64,000 nucleotides of DNA from Polaribacter atrinae (GTDB taxonomy: Bacteria > Bacteroidota > Bacteroidia > Flavobacteriales > Flavobacteriaceae). This document shows positions 46,595 through 55,133 of the stretch, in pieces (position 1 is the stretch's first letter; each line of letters opens with the position of its first letter). The stretch is from assembly GCF_038023995.1 (NCBI RefSeq), contig NZ_CP150660.1, forward strand, positions 1,610,501 through 1,674,500, written 5' to 3'. The notes below the pieces were generated by a model. It made no database searches. It saw nothing but the letters and a program-made list of their open reading frames with translations, and was not told the DNA's origin. The position numbers and the translations under genes are program-made.

Positions 46595-46718
46595 ATTTTT
46601 TTTACATTTTTGTTTAAGATGATGTAAAAATGAAATATTAAAATTGAAAAAAAGTATTTGTTAGTTTATATGAAGTAAAAACTCGTTAAGTGGTAAAATT
46701 TTAATGTTTAATATAAAT

Positions 46719-47168
46719 CTATATATGTATCTGTCTATCTATTTGTTGATTGAGAGAAATAAATGTTTCAAATTTAGAAACACCATTAATAATTTTGATC
46801 TTAGTATCTAGCAGCAACATTAAATCTTCGTTGTCTTTACACAAAACCTTAATAAAAATTGTAAAATTACCAGAAGTATAGTGGCACTCGACCACTTCTT
46901 TAATCTCTTTAATTCTTTTTATAATAGATGACAATACTGCAGTAGTTTCTAAAAACACACCTACAAAAGCAACTGTAGTATACCCCAAGGCTTTAGGGTT
47001 TATCTTCATTTGATAACTATCTATTAATTCAGATTTTTCTAATTTTCTTAATCTCTGATGAATTGCTGCTCCAGATATACCAACATCTCTAGCAATACTT
47101 AAAATAGGTATTCTTGCATCTTTTATTAAACTTCTTATAATTTTTTTATCAATACCGTCTATTTTCAT
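46719..47168 (-). CDS. Lrp/AsnC family transcriptional regulator
   Basis: A 149-residue regulator with an N-terminal winged helix-turn-helix (about residues 1-50, IDKKIIRSLIKDARIPILSI then ARDVGISGAAIHQRLRKLEK) and a C-terminal RAM ligand-binding domain (about 65-145). Such proteins bind amino acids and control amino-acid or central metabolism. It is a single gene between accC and the phosphorelay cluster, upstream of neither in the same operon; a terminator separates it from accC. Confidence 0.92.
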   Translation of the reverse strand: MKIDGIDKKIIRSLIKDARIPILSIARDVGISGAAIHQRLRKLEKSELIDSYQMKINPKALGYTTVAFVGVFLETTAVLSSIIKRIKEIKEVVECHYTSGNFTIFIKVLCKDNEDLMLLLDTKIKIINGVSKFETFISLNQQIDRQIHI

Positions 47169-47192
47169 TTTTATTTCTTAGACTATAAAGGT

Positions 47193-47229
47193 AAAAAAAA
47201 TAGAGAACACAAATTGTATTCTCTATTTT
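47193..47229 (-). terminator. rho-independent terminator of the fabH-accB-accC operon
   Basis: AATAGAGAA / TTCTCTATT stem with an 11-base loop. On the minus strand it ends in a run of eight T residues, 30 bases past the accC stop. Confidence 0.85.
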
Positions 47230-47258
47230 AATATCAAATTTAAACTAAAGTTTTAAGC

Positions 47259-48596
47259 TTATTTCATTTCGAAATCTTCCATAAATTTAGTAGTATAGTT
47301 TCCTGCAACATAATCTGGATGATCCATTAATTGCCTATGGAAAGGAATAGTTGTTTTAACCCCCTCTATTACAAACTCATCTAATGCACGTTTCATTTTA
47401 TTAATAGCCTCTTCTCTTGTTTGAGCAGTCGTTATTAATTTTGCAATCATAGAATCGTAATTTGGTGGAATCATATAACCAGCATACACATGCGTATCTA
47501 CTCTTACACCATGACCTCCTGGAGAGTGAAAAGTTGCAATTTTACCTGGAGCTGGCCTAAAGTTGTTATACGGATCTTCAGCATTAATTCTACATTCTAT
47601 AGAGTGCATTTGAGGAAAGTAATTTTTTCCAGAAATTGGCACTCCTGCAGCAACTAAAATTTGCTCTCTAATTAAATCGTAATTTACTACTTCTTCTGTA
47701 ATAGGATGTTCTACCTGTATACGAGTATTCATTTCCATAAAGAAGAAGTTTCTATGTTTATCAACTAAAAACTCTACCGTTCCGGCACCTTCGTATTTTA
47801 TAAACTCTGCTGCCTTAACAGCTGCAGTACCCATTTTCTTTCTTAAAGCATCTGTCATAAAAGGAGAAGGAGTTTCCTCTGTTAACTTTTGATGACGACG
47901 TTGTACAGAACAATCTCTTTCTGATAAATGACATGCTTTTCCGTAAGAATCTCCAACAATCTGAATTTCTATATGTCTTGGCTCTTCAATAAGCTTTTCC
48001 ATATACATATCATCATTACCAAAGGCTGCTTTAGACTCATGTCTTGCAGAGTCCCAAGCGTCTTTTAAATCTTCTGGTTTCCAAACAGCACGCATCCCTT
48101 TACCTCCACCTCCTGCAGAAGCTTTTAACATAACTGGATAACCTGTTTCTAAAGCTGTTTTTTCACAATCTTCAAAGTCTTCAATAACACCTTCACTTCC
48201 AGGTACACAAGGTACACCGGCAGCAATCATGGTAGATTTTGCATTTGCCTTATCTCCCATTTGATCAATCATATCACCTGTTGCTCCAATAAATTTTATA
48301 TTATGCTCTTCACATAATCTAGAAAACTTAGCATTTTCAGATAAAAAACCGTAACCAGGGTGAATAGCATCTGCATTTGTAATTTCTGCAGCTGCAATAA
48401 TATTAGACATTTTTAAGTAAGATTCAGAACTTGGTGCTGGACCAATACAAACCGCTTCATCTGCAAATCTTACGTGCAAACTTTCTGCATCTGCAGTAGA
48501 ATATACTGCAACAGTTTTAATGCCCATTTCTTTACAGGTTCTAATAACACGAAGTGCTATCTCTCCTCTATTGGCAATTAATATTTTTTTAAACAT
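47259..48596 (-). CDS. accC: acetyl-CoA carboxylase, biotin carboxylase subunit
   Basis: A 445-residue ATP-grasp enzyme that carboxylates biotin on AccB using bicarbonate and ATP, the first step of fatty-acid synthesis. It starts [20 protein letters not shown]. The glycine-rich ATP loop is [16 protein letters not shown], and the catalytic parts are ECRINAEDP and [16 protein letters not shown]. Length equals that of E. coli AccC. It is last of the operon fabH-accB-accC, separated from accB by a short tandem-repeat spacer. Confidence 0.96.
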   Translation of the reverse strand: MFKKILIANRGEIALRVIRTCKEMGIKTVAVYSTADAESLHVRFADEAVCIGPAPSSESYLKMSNIIAAAEITNADAIHPGYGFLSENAKFSRLCEEHNIKFIGATGDMIDQMGDKANAKSTMIAAGVPCVPGSEGVIEDFEDCEKTALETGYPVMLKASAGGGGKGMRAVWKPEDLKDAWDSARHESKAAFGNDDMYMEKLIEEPRHIEIQIVGDSYGKACHLSERDCSVQRRHQKLTEETPSPFMTDALRKKMGTAAVKAAEFIKYEGAGTVEFLVDKHRNFFFMEMNTRIQVEHPITEEVVNYDLIREQILVAAGVPISGKNYFPQMHSIECRINAEDPYNNFRPAPGKIATFHSPGGHGVRVDTHVYAGYMIPPNYDSMIAKLITTAQTREEAINKMKRALDEFVIEGVKTTIPFHRQLMDHPDYVAGNYTTKFMEDFEMK

Positions 48597-48605
48597 AATT
48601 TAAGA

Positions 48606-48672
48606 GTTATAAGTTATAAGTTATAAGATATGAGTTAGAAAGTCTAAAATCTAAACTCAAAAATCTAAACTC
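48606..48672. repeat. short direct repeats in the accB-accC spacer
   Basis: Three perfect GTTATAA heptamers at 48606-48626 plus a decayed fourth, then two copies of AAATCTAAACTC (48647-48658, 48661-48672). This is simple-sequence-like spacer, common in flavobacterial intergenes. Confidence 0.7.
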
Positions 48673-48678
48673 TTTCTA

Positions 48679-49158
48679 TTACGACGGGTCTACTAAAAAT
48701 AATGGCTGATCAAATTCAACAGGAGAAGAATCATCAACTAAAATTTTAACGATTTTACCTGAAACTTCAGATTCTATCTCATTAAATAATTTCATTGCTT
48801 CAATAACACAAACAGTATCACCTACAGAAATATCCGTTCCTACTTCTACAAAATTAGGTTTATCTGGTGATGGTTTTCTGTAAAAAGTTCCAATAATAGG
48901 AGACTTAACAGTAATATATTTAGAATCATCATTTCCAGCTTGTGGTGCTTCTTTAGCTGCAACTGGTTGCGCTGCAACAGGAGCAGCAACTTGAGGCATA
49001 CCTGCCATTGGAGCTGCTTGTAAAATTGTTGTTTCTGTTTTACCAGAACCAGTTCTAATTGTAATCTTTACATCTTCCATTTCTAACTTTACCTCGCTAG
49101 CGCCAGATTTAGCTACAAATTTTATAAGATTTTGAATTTCTTTAATATCCATACTCAT
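48679..49158 (-). CDS. accB: acetyl-CoA carboxylase biotin carboxyl carrier protein
   Basis: A 159-residue carrier. The N-terminal helix region is followed by an Ala/Pro/Gln-rich linker (about residues 48-75) and the C-terminal biotinyl domain. That domain has VIEAMKLFNEIES with biotin-acceptor K123 and the thumb region SPIIGTFYRKPSPDKPNFV. It is biotinylated by BirA and serves AccC. It lies 19 bases after fabH and 82 before accC. The ATG at 49158 is used; a second ATG two codons later is also possible. Confidence 0.95.
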   Translation of the reverse strand: MSMDIKEIQNLIKFVAKSGASEVKLEMEDVKITIRTGSGKTETTILQAAPMAGMPQVAAPVAAQPVAAKEAPQAGNDDSKYITVKSPIIGTFYRKPSPDKPNFVEVGTDISVGDTVCVIEAMKLFNEIESEVSGKIVKILVDDSSPVEFDQPLFLVDPS

Positions 49159-49177
49159 AATTGTTTAGTTGTTGTAT

Positions 49178-50173
49178 TTATGAATTATACGCCCATTTTA
49201 CGTAAGCTGCTCCCCATGTGAAACCGCCACCAAATGCCGCAAAAATTAAATTATCTCCTTTTTTTAATTGACTTTCATAATCAGCCAATAAAAGTGGTAA
49301 GGTTGCAGATGTAGTGTTACCATAATTATGAATATTTATCATCACTTTTTCTGGTGACACCCCTACTCTTTTAGCTGTTGCTTCAATAATTCTTTTATTA
49401 GCTTGATGTGCTGCCAACCATTGAATGTCTTTTTCTGTAAGATTATTTCTAGTTAACATTCTTTCTGCAACATCTGCCATACTTGAAACCGCATATTTAA
49501 AAACAGTTTTACCTTCTTGATATACAAAATGTTTATCTGCTGCTACAGTTTCTTTTGTTGTTGGCATTAAAGAACCACCAGCTTCTATTCTTAAAAAATC
49601 GCGTCCTATACCATCACTTCTTAAATACTCATCTTGTAGACCTAATCCTTCGTAATTAGGTTCAAACAATGCAGCTCCTGCTCCATCTCCAAAAATAATA
49701 CAAGTAGCTCTATCTTTATAGTCTATTATAGAAGACATTTTATCTGCTCCTATTAATAATACTTTTTTATACCTACCAGACTCTATATAAGCAGCAGCAG
49801 TAGACATACCATATAAAAAACTAGAACATGCCGCTTGCAAATCATAACCAAAAGCATTTACTGCTCCTATTTCTGATGCCACATAAGCTGCTGTAGATGC
49901 TATAGGTAAATCTGGTGTTGCCGTACCAATGATAATCAGGTCAATTTCTTTTGGATCTACGTTTGACTTTTGTAATAATTCTTCCGCGGCTTTAATTGCC
50001 ATATAGGAAGTACCTAAACCTTCTCCTTTTAAAATCCTTCTCTCTTTAATCCCTGTTCTACTGGTAATCCACTCATCATTTGTTTCTACCATGGTTTCTA
50101 ACTCTTTATTTGTTAGAACATATTCAGGAACATACTTCCCTACTGCTGTAATTGCTGCAGTGATTTTTGTCAT
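49178..50173 (-). CDS. fabH: 3-oxoacyl-ACP synthase III
   Basis: A 331-residue condensing enzyme from ATG 50173 (MTKITAAITAVGKYVPEY); a longer frame begins 12 codons earlier without family support. It starts fatty-acid synthesis by joining acetyl-type CoA to malonyl-ACP. The catalytic triad is Cys116 (DLQAACSSFLYGM), His in AAHQANKRI and Asn in IHNYGNTTSAT. GDGAGAALFEPN and FGGGFTWGA are also typical. It begins the operon with accB and accC. Confidence 0.95.
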   Translation of the reverse strand: MTKITAAITAVGKYVPEYVLTNKELETMVETNDEWITSRTGIKERRILKGEGLGTSYMAIKAAEELLQKSNVDPKEIDLIIIGTATPDLPIASTAAYVASEIGAVNAFGYDLQAACSSFLYGMSTAAAYIESGRYKKVLLIGADKMSSIIDYKDRATCIIFGDGAGAALFEPNYEGLGLQDEYLRSDGIGRDFLRIEAGGSLMPTTKETVAADKHFVYQEGKTVFKYAVSSMADVAERMLTRNNLTEKDIQWLAAHQANKRIIEATAKRVGVSPEKVMINIHNYGNTTSATLPLLLADYESQLKKGDNLIFAAFGGGFTWGAAYVKWAYNS

Positions 50174-50280
50174 AATTTTAGTTGTTTTCCGTGTGGTTAG
50201 GAAAATCAAAAGTAGTGAAATTTATTTCACTTTTTAAAGTAAAAATTATCAAAAGAGGTAATTTCAACTTTAAAAACGCA

Positions 50281-50308
50281 AAAAAACCCTCATTTAATGA
50301 GGGTTTTT
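50281..50308 (-). terminator. rho-independent terminator of rpmF
   Basis: Perfect stem AAAACCCTCAT / ATGAGGGTTTT with a three-base loop and T run in the minus direction. It partly separates rpmF from fabH. Confidence 0.85.
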
Positions 50309-50327
50309 ACAAAAACTTTTAATTCTT

Positions 50328-50525
50328 TTATGCTTCAATAGCTGACGCCGATTCTAATACTACTTGTCCTCTGTAATATAATTTACCTTCATGCCAGTGG
50401 GCTCTGTGGTATAAATGCGACTCTCCTGTTGTTGGATCTGTTGCTATTTGTTGAGAAGCTGCTTTATAATGCGTTCTCCTTTTGTCTCTTCTAGTTTTAG
50501 ATATCTTTCTTTTAGGATGTGCCAT
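50328..50525 (-). CDS. rpmF: 50S ribosomal protein L32
   Basis: A 65-residue basic ribosomal protein. [20 protein letters not shown] is the conserved L32 start, and [18 protein letters not shown] the tail. The zinc cysteines found in some L32 forms are absent, as in the C-minus type. It starts one base after the DUF177 stop, the usual yceD-rpmF order. Confidence 0.96.
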   Translation of the reverse strand: MAHPKRKISKTRRDKRRTHYKAASQQIATDPTTGESHLYHRAHWHEGKLYYRGQVVLESASAIEA

Positions 50526-50526
50526 T

Positions 50527-51063
50527 TTATGTCTTTTTTTCTGTTATTAAATTCTTTAATTTATCCCACCTTGGGTCTGTCTCTTCAACAGTTTTTACTT
50601 CTTTTATTTGTAATTCTTTTAACTTATCTAATGCTTCAGAATCCATTGTTCCATCTAAAACTTTAGGATGAACTCTTTTATTAGGAACCGATAATACTAT
50701 AAGTTCGTATATATATTGTGCTACGTTAAATTCGTAAGCTTCGTGAGGTAATATTAATACCTCCTCATTATCATCATTAAACTCAGGTCCAAAATTTACC
50801 ACCAAAGGTAAAACCGCTTGAACAACTTGATTATAAAATTCATTAGAAACATCACAAGGCACTTCTACATAACCATTAGCTGTAAAAGTTAACTCTAATA
50901 ATGTACTCTTTTTTATAAACTCTAATTCTACTTTTATTGACGAACTTTCAAATTCATCAAAATTAAAAGATTCAAAGAACTTATTATCAATTTCATATTC
51001 ATATAAATGAGTCCCTTCTTTTAATCCTACAAACTGTATGTTGAATTCCTTTAAGTCTTTCAT
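50527..51063 (-). CDS. DUF177 (YceD) family protein
   Basis: A 178-residue protein from ATG 51063 ([17 protein letters not shown]); a TTG two codons earlier is a weaker start. The DUF177/YceD core shows [20 protein letters not shown] and a later [20 protein letters not shown], with [20 protein letters not shown] near the end. In other bacteria DUF177 proteins are linked to 23S rRNA accumulation and always accompany rpmF. The classic Cys pair of YceD is not present. It is co-transcribed with rpmF. Confidence 0.92.
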   Translation of the reverse strand: MKDLKEFNIQFVGLKEGTHLYEYEIDNKFFESFNFDEFESSSIKVELEFIKKSTLLELTFTANGYVEVPCDVSNEFYNQVVQAVLPLVVNFGPEFNDDNEEVLILPHEAYEFNVAQYIYELIVLSVPNKRVHPKVLDGTMDSEALDKLKELQIKEVKTVEETDPRWDKLKNLITEKKT

Positions 51064-51134
51064 TTCCAAATATCAATTGAGCGTGCAAAGATATAAAATT
51101 TTATTATTCTACACTCTTTTCTATTAAAAGTTTT

Positions 51135-52169
51135 TTATTTTACTAAAAGAGGACTTTTTGTAAGCTCTTTATATTCTTTTCTTGTTTGAAAAATTTGAAT
51201 TCCACTAAACAAAGCTTCTTTAAAAGAAGATGCGTTTGCTAAGTTTTTTCCAGCTATATCAAAGCCTGTACCATGGTCTGGAGATGTTCTAACCTCACTT
51301 AAACCAGCCGTATAATTTACTCCACTACCAAAAGACAATGCTTTAAATGGCGCCAATCCTTGGTCATGATAAGTTGCTAAAACACCATCAAATTGCTTAT
51401 ATGTTTCTGATCCAAAGAAACCGTCTGCCGCATAAGGTCCAAAAACCAACTTACCAGATTCTTTTATTTCATCTATAGTAGGTTTTATAATTTCATCGTC
51501 TTCAACACCTATAACTCCATTATCTCCACAATGTGGATTTAACGATAAAACAGCAATTTTTGGTTTATTAATGCCAAAATCTTGCACCAAAGAAGCATAC
51601 ATTGTACCCACTTTTTCTTTAATCAATGCAGGAGTTATGGTCTCCGCTACTTTAGATATAGGAATATGACCAGTTATTAACCCTATCCTTAACACATCTG
51701 TCATTAAAATCATCAAACTTTTTCCTTCTAGCTTATCTTCTAAGTATTCTGTGTGCCCCGGAAAATTAAAGTTTTCAGATTGTATTGTTTCCTTATTAAT
51801 TGGTGCAGTTAACAGCACATCTATCTTTTTCTCTTTTAAATGAACAGTCGCAGCTTCTAATGATTTTGCTGCATATTCTCCAGATTCTTTTGTTGCCTTT
51901 CCAAACTCAATAGAAACTTCATCTTTCCAAATATTTAATACATTAACCTTATTATGATTAACTTGTTCTATAGAAGTAATTCCATGAACAGGAGTATCAG
52001 ACTGTAAAGTTTTTTTATGAAAAGTAACTACTTTTGTACTACCAAAAATAACTGGCGTACAAAAATCTAACATTCTTTTATCTTGAAAGGTTTTTAAAAC
52101 TACTTCTAAACCTATTCCATTTAAATCTCCTATTGAAATACCAACTATAATTTTATCAGATTTATTCAT
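51135..52169 (-). CDS. pdxA: 4-hydroxythreonine-4-phosphate dehydrogenase
   Basis: A 344-residue NAD-dependent, metal-requiring enzyme of the vitamin B6 pathway. Metal-binding His residues lie in FPGHTEYLEDKL, SLNPHCGDNGVIG and ATYHDQGLAPFKAL; SPDHGTGFDIAGK near the C-terminus binds substrate. The start VGISIGDLNGIGLEV matches the family's GDPAGIG with changes at two positions, which is usual in Bacteroidota. It precedes the DUF177-rpmF pair on the same strand and is divergent from ribE. Confidence 0.95.
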   Translation of the reverse strand: MNKSDKIIVGISIGDLNGIGLEVVLKTFQDKRMLDFCTPVIFGSTKVVTFHKKTLQSDTPVHGITSIEQVNHNKVNVLNIWKDEVSIEFGKATKESGEYAAKSLEAATVHLKEKKIDVLLTAPINKETIQSENFNFPGHTEYLEDKLEGKSLMILMTDVLRIGLITGHIPISKVAETITPALIKEKVGTMYASLVQDFGINKPKIAVLSLNPHCGDNGVIGVEDDEIIKPTIDEIKESGKLVFGPYAADGFFGSETYKQFDGVLATYHDQGLAPFKALSFGSGVNYTAGLSEVRTSPDHGTGFDIAGKNLANASSFKEALFSGIQIFQTRKEYKELTKSPLLVK

Positions 52170-52228
52170 AGTAACTCTTCTATTATTCCTATTTTTGAAT
52201 ACTACAAAAGTAACTAAATTTTATAAAT

Positions 52229-52813
52229 ATGTTTACCGGAATTATAGAAACACTTGGAACAATCACAAATATCACTAAAGAACAAGACAATATTCATTTA
52301 ACTCTAAAGAGTAAATTTACTAATGGATTAAAAATAGATCAAAGTGTTGCACATAATGGTGTATGCTTAACTGTAGTAGATATTAATAAAGATGAATATA
52401 CAGTTACAGCTATTAAAGAAACTTTAAGCAAAACAAATATTGGAAGTTTGTCTAAAAACGATTCTGTAAACCTAGAAAGAGGAATGAAATTAGGAGACAG
52501 ACTAGATGGTCATTTAGTACAAGGACATGTAGATCAAACAGCAACCTGTATAGGTATTAAAAATGAAAACGGAAGTACTGTTTACACCTTTAACTATGAC
52601 GCTTCTAATAAAAATATTACAATAGAAAAAGGATCAATTACTGTAAACGGAGTAAGCTTAACAGTAGTTAACTCTAAGAAGAATGAATTTAGTGTTGCTA
52701 TAATACCTTATACAACAGAAAACACAACCTTTAAGTATTTAAAACTTAATGATTGCGTGAATTTAGAATTTGATGTTATTGGTAAATATGTTAGTAGACT
52801 AACTAATTCTTAA
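52229..52813 (+). CDS. ribE: riboflavin synthase, alpha subunit
   Basis: A 194-residue enzyme made of two similar lumazine-binding halves (MFTGIIETLGTI with SVAHNGVCLTVVD in the first; HLVQGHVDQTATC with GSITVNGVSLTVVNS in the second). It dismutates two molecules of 6,7-dimethyl-8-ribityllumazine into riboflavin. It is a stand-alone gene. Its 3' end overlaps the convergent PID-CTERM gene by 11 bases. Confidence 0.95.
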   Translation: MFTGIIETLGTITNITKEQDNIHLTLKSKFTNGLKIDQSVAHNGVCLTVVDINKDEYTVTAIKETLSKTNIGSLSKNDSVNLERGMKLGDRLDGHLVQGHVDQTATCIGIKNENGSTVYTFNYDASNKNITIEKGSITVNGVSLTVVNSKKNEFSVAIIPYTTENTTFKYLKLNDCVNLEFDVIGKYVSRLTNS

Positions 52814-52985
52814 CCTTTTTAACTCCGTAAATAATTCCTGAAATTACTAAAAAAAGTAAACCTCCATCTATAGGTAAACCAGGTGGCGGTGGTGGTGGTC
52901 CTGCAGGTGCCGGAACACTTTGCGCACTAATTACAAAAGTAAATGCTAGCATTATTATGAATGCAAAATATTTTTTATTTATCAT
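52803..52985 (-). CDS. PID-CTERM protein-sorting-domain small protein
   Basis: A 60-residue protein from ATG 52985 (MINKKYFAFIIMLAFTFVIS); the longer frame adds 11 residues before a strong GGGGGG ribosome-binding-like stretch and is rejected. A signal peptide (about 1-21) is followed by a proline run (APAGPPPPPPGLPIDGG), then a hydrophobic helix and a basic end (YGVKKVKN). PIDGG plus helix plus basic tail is the PID-CTERM sorting signature seen in Flavobacteriia with exosortase XrtF. The mature part between signal and tail is only about 15 residues, so it may be a minimal structural or signalling peptide. Confidence 0.75.
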   Translation of the reverse strand: MINKKYFAFIIMLAFTFVISAQSVPAPAGPPPPPPGLPIDGGLLFLVISGIIYGVKKVKN

Positions 52986-53185
52986 TTTATATCCCCCCAG
53001 ATTTAAAATTAATATCAATTATGCTTAATAGAAAACATACCACTTGTTAGATATTTCTTTTTTAATTAGAAGAAAAGAGCAATCTCACTTGATATTACAT
53101 CAAAAACAAAGACACTTTTTTTCAACTCTTATAAAAACAATAAACTATTTTGAGTATCAGAATAGTATCTAACTGTTTTATGGTG

Positions 53186-53219
53186 CAAATATATATATAC
53201 TTTTCTTAATTAATCACAA
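53186..53219 (-). promoter_or_regulatory. candidate promoter of the PID-CTERM gene
   Basis: Minus-strand TATATTTG at 53186-53193 with TTG at 53217-53219, spacing 23. It would give a leader of about 190 bases before the ATG at 52985, which is long for this genome. Confidence 0.4.
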
Positions 53220-53590
53220 CTTTTCTCTTAAGTTTTAAATATAATTTGATTCCTCTATCCTCAACCTTATCAAAGAATCAAGTAACATAATTATACCCCA
53301 AATTTCATCTTACATAATTAATCATGACACTAATTAGTAGACCTGAATACCTACCATTGTCTAGCATCCCTAACAGCATTCATTGTTTTCTTAAATTCAC
53401 TATCGAATAAATAACTAAATTCGTGTTTGTTTACAGAAACACTAAATAGCAATTAGTCTGCGCACTCTACACTCTTACTTAAATTGTACTCAGATTTTAT
53501 TTTTAAGCTCGAAAGTTGTAACGTTTATCAATTAAAAAAAATGAAAGGGAATAGTGTTATCAATCTAAACTAATAAATTTCTCTTTTCTA

Positions 53591-53697
53591 TATTTCTTAG
53601 ATATTTGAAATAAATCAGAAACAGTAATAGACCTATACTGTCTTCAGCATACCACTTTAATATGCTTTAGAATAAGAAAGAATCTTTTATTCTTTCT
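53591..53697. other. four consecutive perfect hairpins, possible structured RNA
   Basis: TATTTC/GAAATA (53591-53612, loop 10), ACAGTA/TACTGT (53621-53641, loop 9), AGCATA/TATGCT (53646-53666, loop 9) and AGAAAGAAT/ATTCTTTCT (53675-53697, loop 5). All are perfect, side by side, and lie in a region with no gene. A small RNA or a decayed element are both possible; the strand is unknown. Confidence 0.4.
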
Positions 53698-53852
53698 CCA
53701 TAAAACGTCCTCTACTGGGTTACATCATTTATTTCTATATACTAAATATTCTTTATAGATTCTTCTGAAAACAATTTGATAACTTACATTAGTTTTAAAT
53801 TTGTAATACAAAGGAATATATAATCAATGTGTAAACGACATGAAAAATTAAA

Positions 53853-53882
53853 CAAAAAAAAACCTTTACATTTCTGTAAAGG
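53853..53882 (-). terminator. rho-independent terminator of tRNA-Met
   Basis: CCTTTACA / TGTAAAGG perfect stem with a four-base loop. On the minus strand it ends in eight T residues, 15 bases past the tRNA. Confidence 0.85.
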
Positions 53883-53896
53883 CTTGTTATTACTAG

Positions 53897-53970
53897 TGGT
53901 CCCACTTGGGCTCGAACCAAGGACCCTCTGATTATGAGTCAGATGCTCTAACCAACTGAGCTATGGGACC
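53897..53970 (-). tRNA. tRNA-Met (CAT), elongator type likely
   Basis: A 74-base cloverleaf on the minus strand: acceptor GGTCCCA / TGGGACC, D-arm GCTC/GAGC, anticodon stem TCTGA/TCAGA with loop CTCATAA (anticodon CAT), and T-stem CTTGG/CCAAG. The discriminator is A and CCA is not encoded. The first pair is G-C, so it is not an initiator. A CAT anticodon can also belong to tRNA-Ile2 after lysidine modification; this cannot be settled by eye. Confidence 0.9.
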
Positions 53971-54033
53971 AAATAATTGGCTGCAAATGTAATACTTTTT
54001 ATTACATTATTAAATAAAATATTAGTTTTTTTT

Positions 54034-55005
54034 CTAAACCGTTCTATTCATTAACCAAAGTCCAAAATTCTTTAAACTTTCTTTGTTTTTTTCTGTAATA
54101 TCCATTGAGTTTAAAGTCTCAAATGCCTTTTCTGTATAACTCTTAATTTGTTCTTTAATTAAAAAAGGAATGTTGTTTTGTTCAAAAATTTGAGTTACTT
54201 CTTTAATTTTTATTGAATTTTCTTTTAAATTTTGATTGTAAAAAACACTCAACTTATTCTTATCTTCCTCACAAGCAATATCTAATGATTTTAAATATAA
54301 AAAAGTCTTCTTATTTTCTATAATATCCCCTCCTATTTGTTTTCCAAAAGTTTTAGGGTCTCCAAAAGTATCTAAATAGTCATCTTGTAACTGAAAAGCT
54401 AAGCCTAAGTTTAAACCAAAGTCATATATTAAGTTTGCATTTTCTTCACTCGTTTCTACAACTATTGCTCCCATTTTTAATGCAGCTGCAACTAAAACAG
54501 AAGTTTTTAAACGAATCATATTAATATATTCATCAATAGTTACGTCATTTCTAGTTTCAAAATCTACATCTAATTGCTGTCCATCACAAACCTCTAAAGC
54601 AGTTTTACTAAACAATTTTGCTAATTTCTGAAAAACAATAGGTTCGTAATTCTCAAAATACTGATAAGCTAATATTAGCATAGCATCTCCAGAAAGAATA
54701 CCTGTATTCAAATCCCATTTTTCATGAACGGTAACCTTACCTCTTCTAAGAGGAGCATCATCCATAATATCATCATGAATTAAGGTAAAATTATGAAAAA
54801 CCTCAATAGCCAATGCTGCTGGCATTGCTTTTTCATATCCTCCAGAAAAGATATCTGCGGCCATTAGTGTTAAAATTGGGCGCATTCTTTTACCCCCTAA
54901 TTTTAGGATATAATCTATTGGCTCATATAAATTTTTAGGTTCATTAACCCACTTTTTAGATTCTAAATAGTTGATAAAATCTTTCTGATAATGTAAAATC
55001 TCCAA
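54034..55005 (-). CDS. polyprenyl diphosphate synthase, short-chain type (FPP/GGPP synthase)
   Basis: A 323-residue trans-prenyltransferase. The first Asp-rich motif is LIHDDIMDDAPLRRG (D78, D79, D82) and the second QLQDDYLDTFGD (D208, D209, D212). A bulky Phe (F73) five residues before the first motif should stop chain growth early, giving farnesyl or geranylgeranyl diphosphate, in contrast to the long-chain enzyme at 15004-15981. It probably feeds carotenoid, quinone or undecaprenyl synthesis. It is divergent from the TetR gene across a 128-base gap with two inverted repeats. Confidence 0.92.
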   Translation of the reverse strand: MEILHYQKDFINYLESKKWVNEPKNLYEPIDYILKLGGKRMRPILTLMAADIFSGGYEKAMPAALAIEVFHNFTLIHDDIMDDAPLRRGKVTVHEKWDLNTGILSGDAMLILAYQYFENYEPIVFQKLAKLFSKTALEVCDGQQLDVDFETRNDVTIDEYINMIRLKTSVLVAAALKMGAIVVETSEENANLIYDFGLNLGLAFQLQDDYLDTFGDPKTFGKQIGGDIIENKKTFLYLKSLDIACEEDKNKLSVFYNQNLKENSIKIKEVTQIFEQNNIPFLIKEQIKSYTEKAFETLNSMDITEKNKESLKNFGLWLMNRTV

Positions 55006-55031
55006 ATCCGTTATTTTTTTGTAAAAGTAAC

Positions 55032-55051
55032 GTAAAGTAATTTTACTTTAC
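55032..55051. promoter_or_regulatory. perfect inverted repeat upstream of the prenyl synthase
   Basis: GTAAAGTAATTTTACTTTAC: nine-base arms with a two-base centre, 27 bases before the prenyl synthase start, in the divergent gap. Candidate regulator site. Confidence 0.5.
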
Positions 55052-55081
55052 AATTACAATGTTAAAAAATAAACAAAACTT

Positions 55082-55123
55082 TGGAAACTTTTTTTGTTTC
55101 TAAAGTTTCCATTCATACATTTG
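55082..55123 (+). promoter_or_regulatory. TetR gene promoter overlapped by a 30-base inverted repeat (candidate TetR operator)
   Basis: TTTG at 55093-55096 and TACATTTG at 55116-55123, spacing 19, form the promoter, 10 bases before the ATG at 55134. TGGAAACTTT (55082-55091) and AAAGTTTCCA (55102-55111) are perfect arms with a ten-base spacer that contains the -33 box. Binding there would block RNA polymerase, fitting autorepression. Confidence 0.65.
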
Positions 55124-55133
55124 CACCCGAATT

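Larger units (their letters stand above)
53019..53896. other. gene-free AT-rich region
   Basis: No open frame with coding character is seen in this stretch of about 880 bases. It contains the candidate promoter at 53186-53219, four consecutive hairpins at 53591-53697, a plus-strand TTTG-17-TAAATTTG match at 53775-53803 pointing towards the antisense side of the tRNA, and the tRNA terminator at its right end. Minus-strand fragments near 53550-53730 show short open stretches broken by stops, possibly a decayed gene. Confidence 0.6.

Noticed and set aside
48606..48672. Short direct repeats as a CRISPR-like array
   Set aside because: Units are only 7 and 12 bases long, with no unique spacers and no cas genes.
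53550..53730. Decayed transposase on the minus strand
   Set aside because: Short open stretches exist but no recognisable transposase motif; the evidence is too weak to call.
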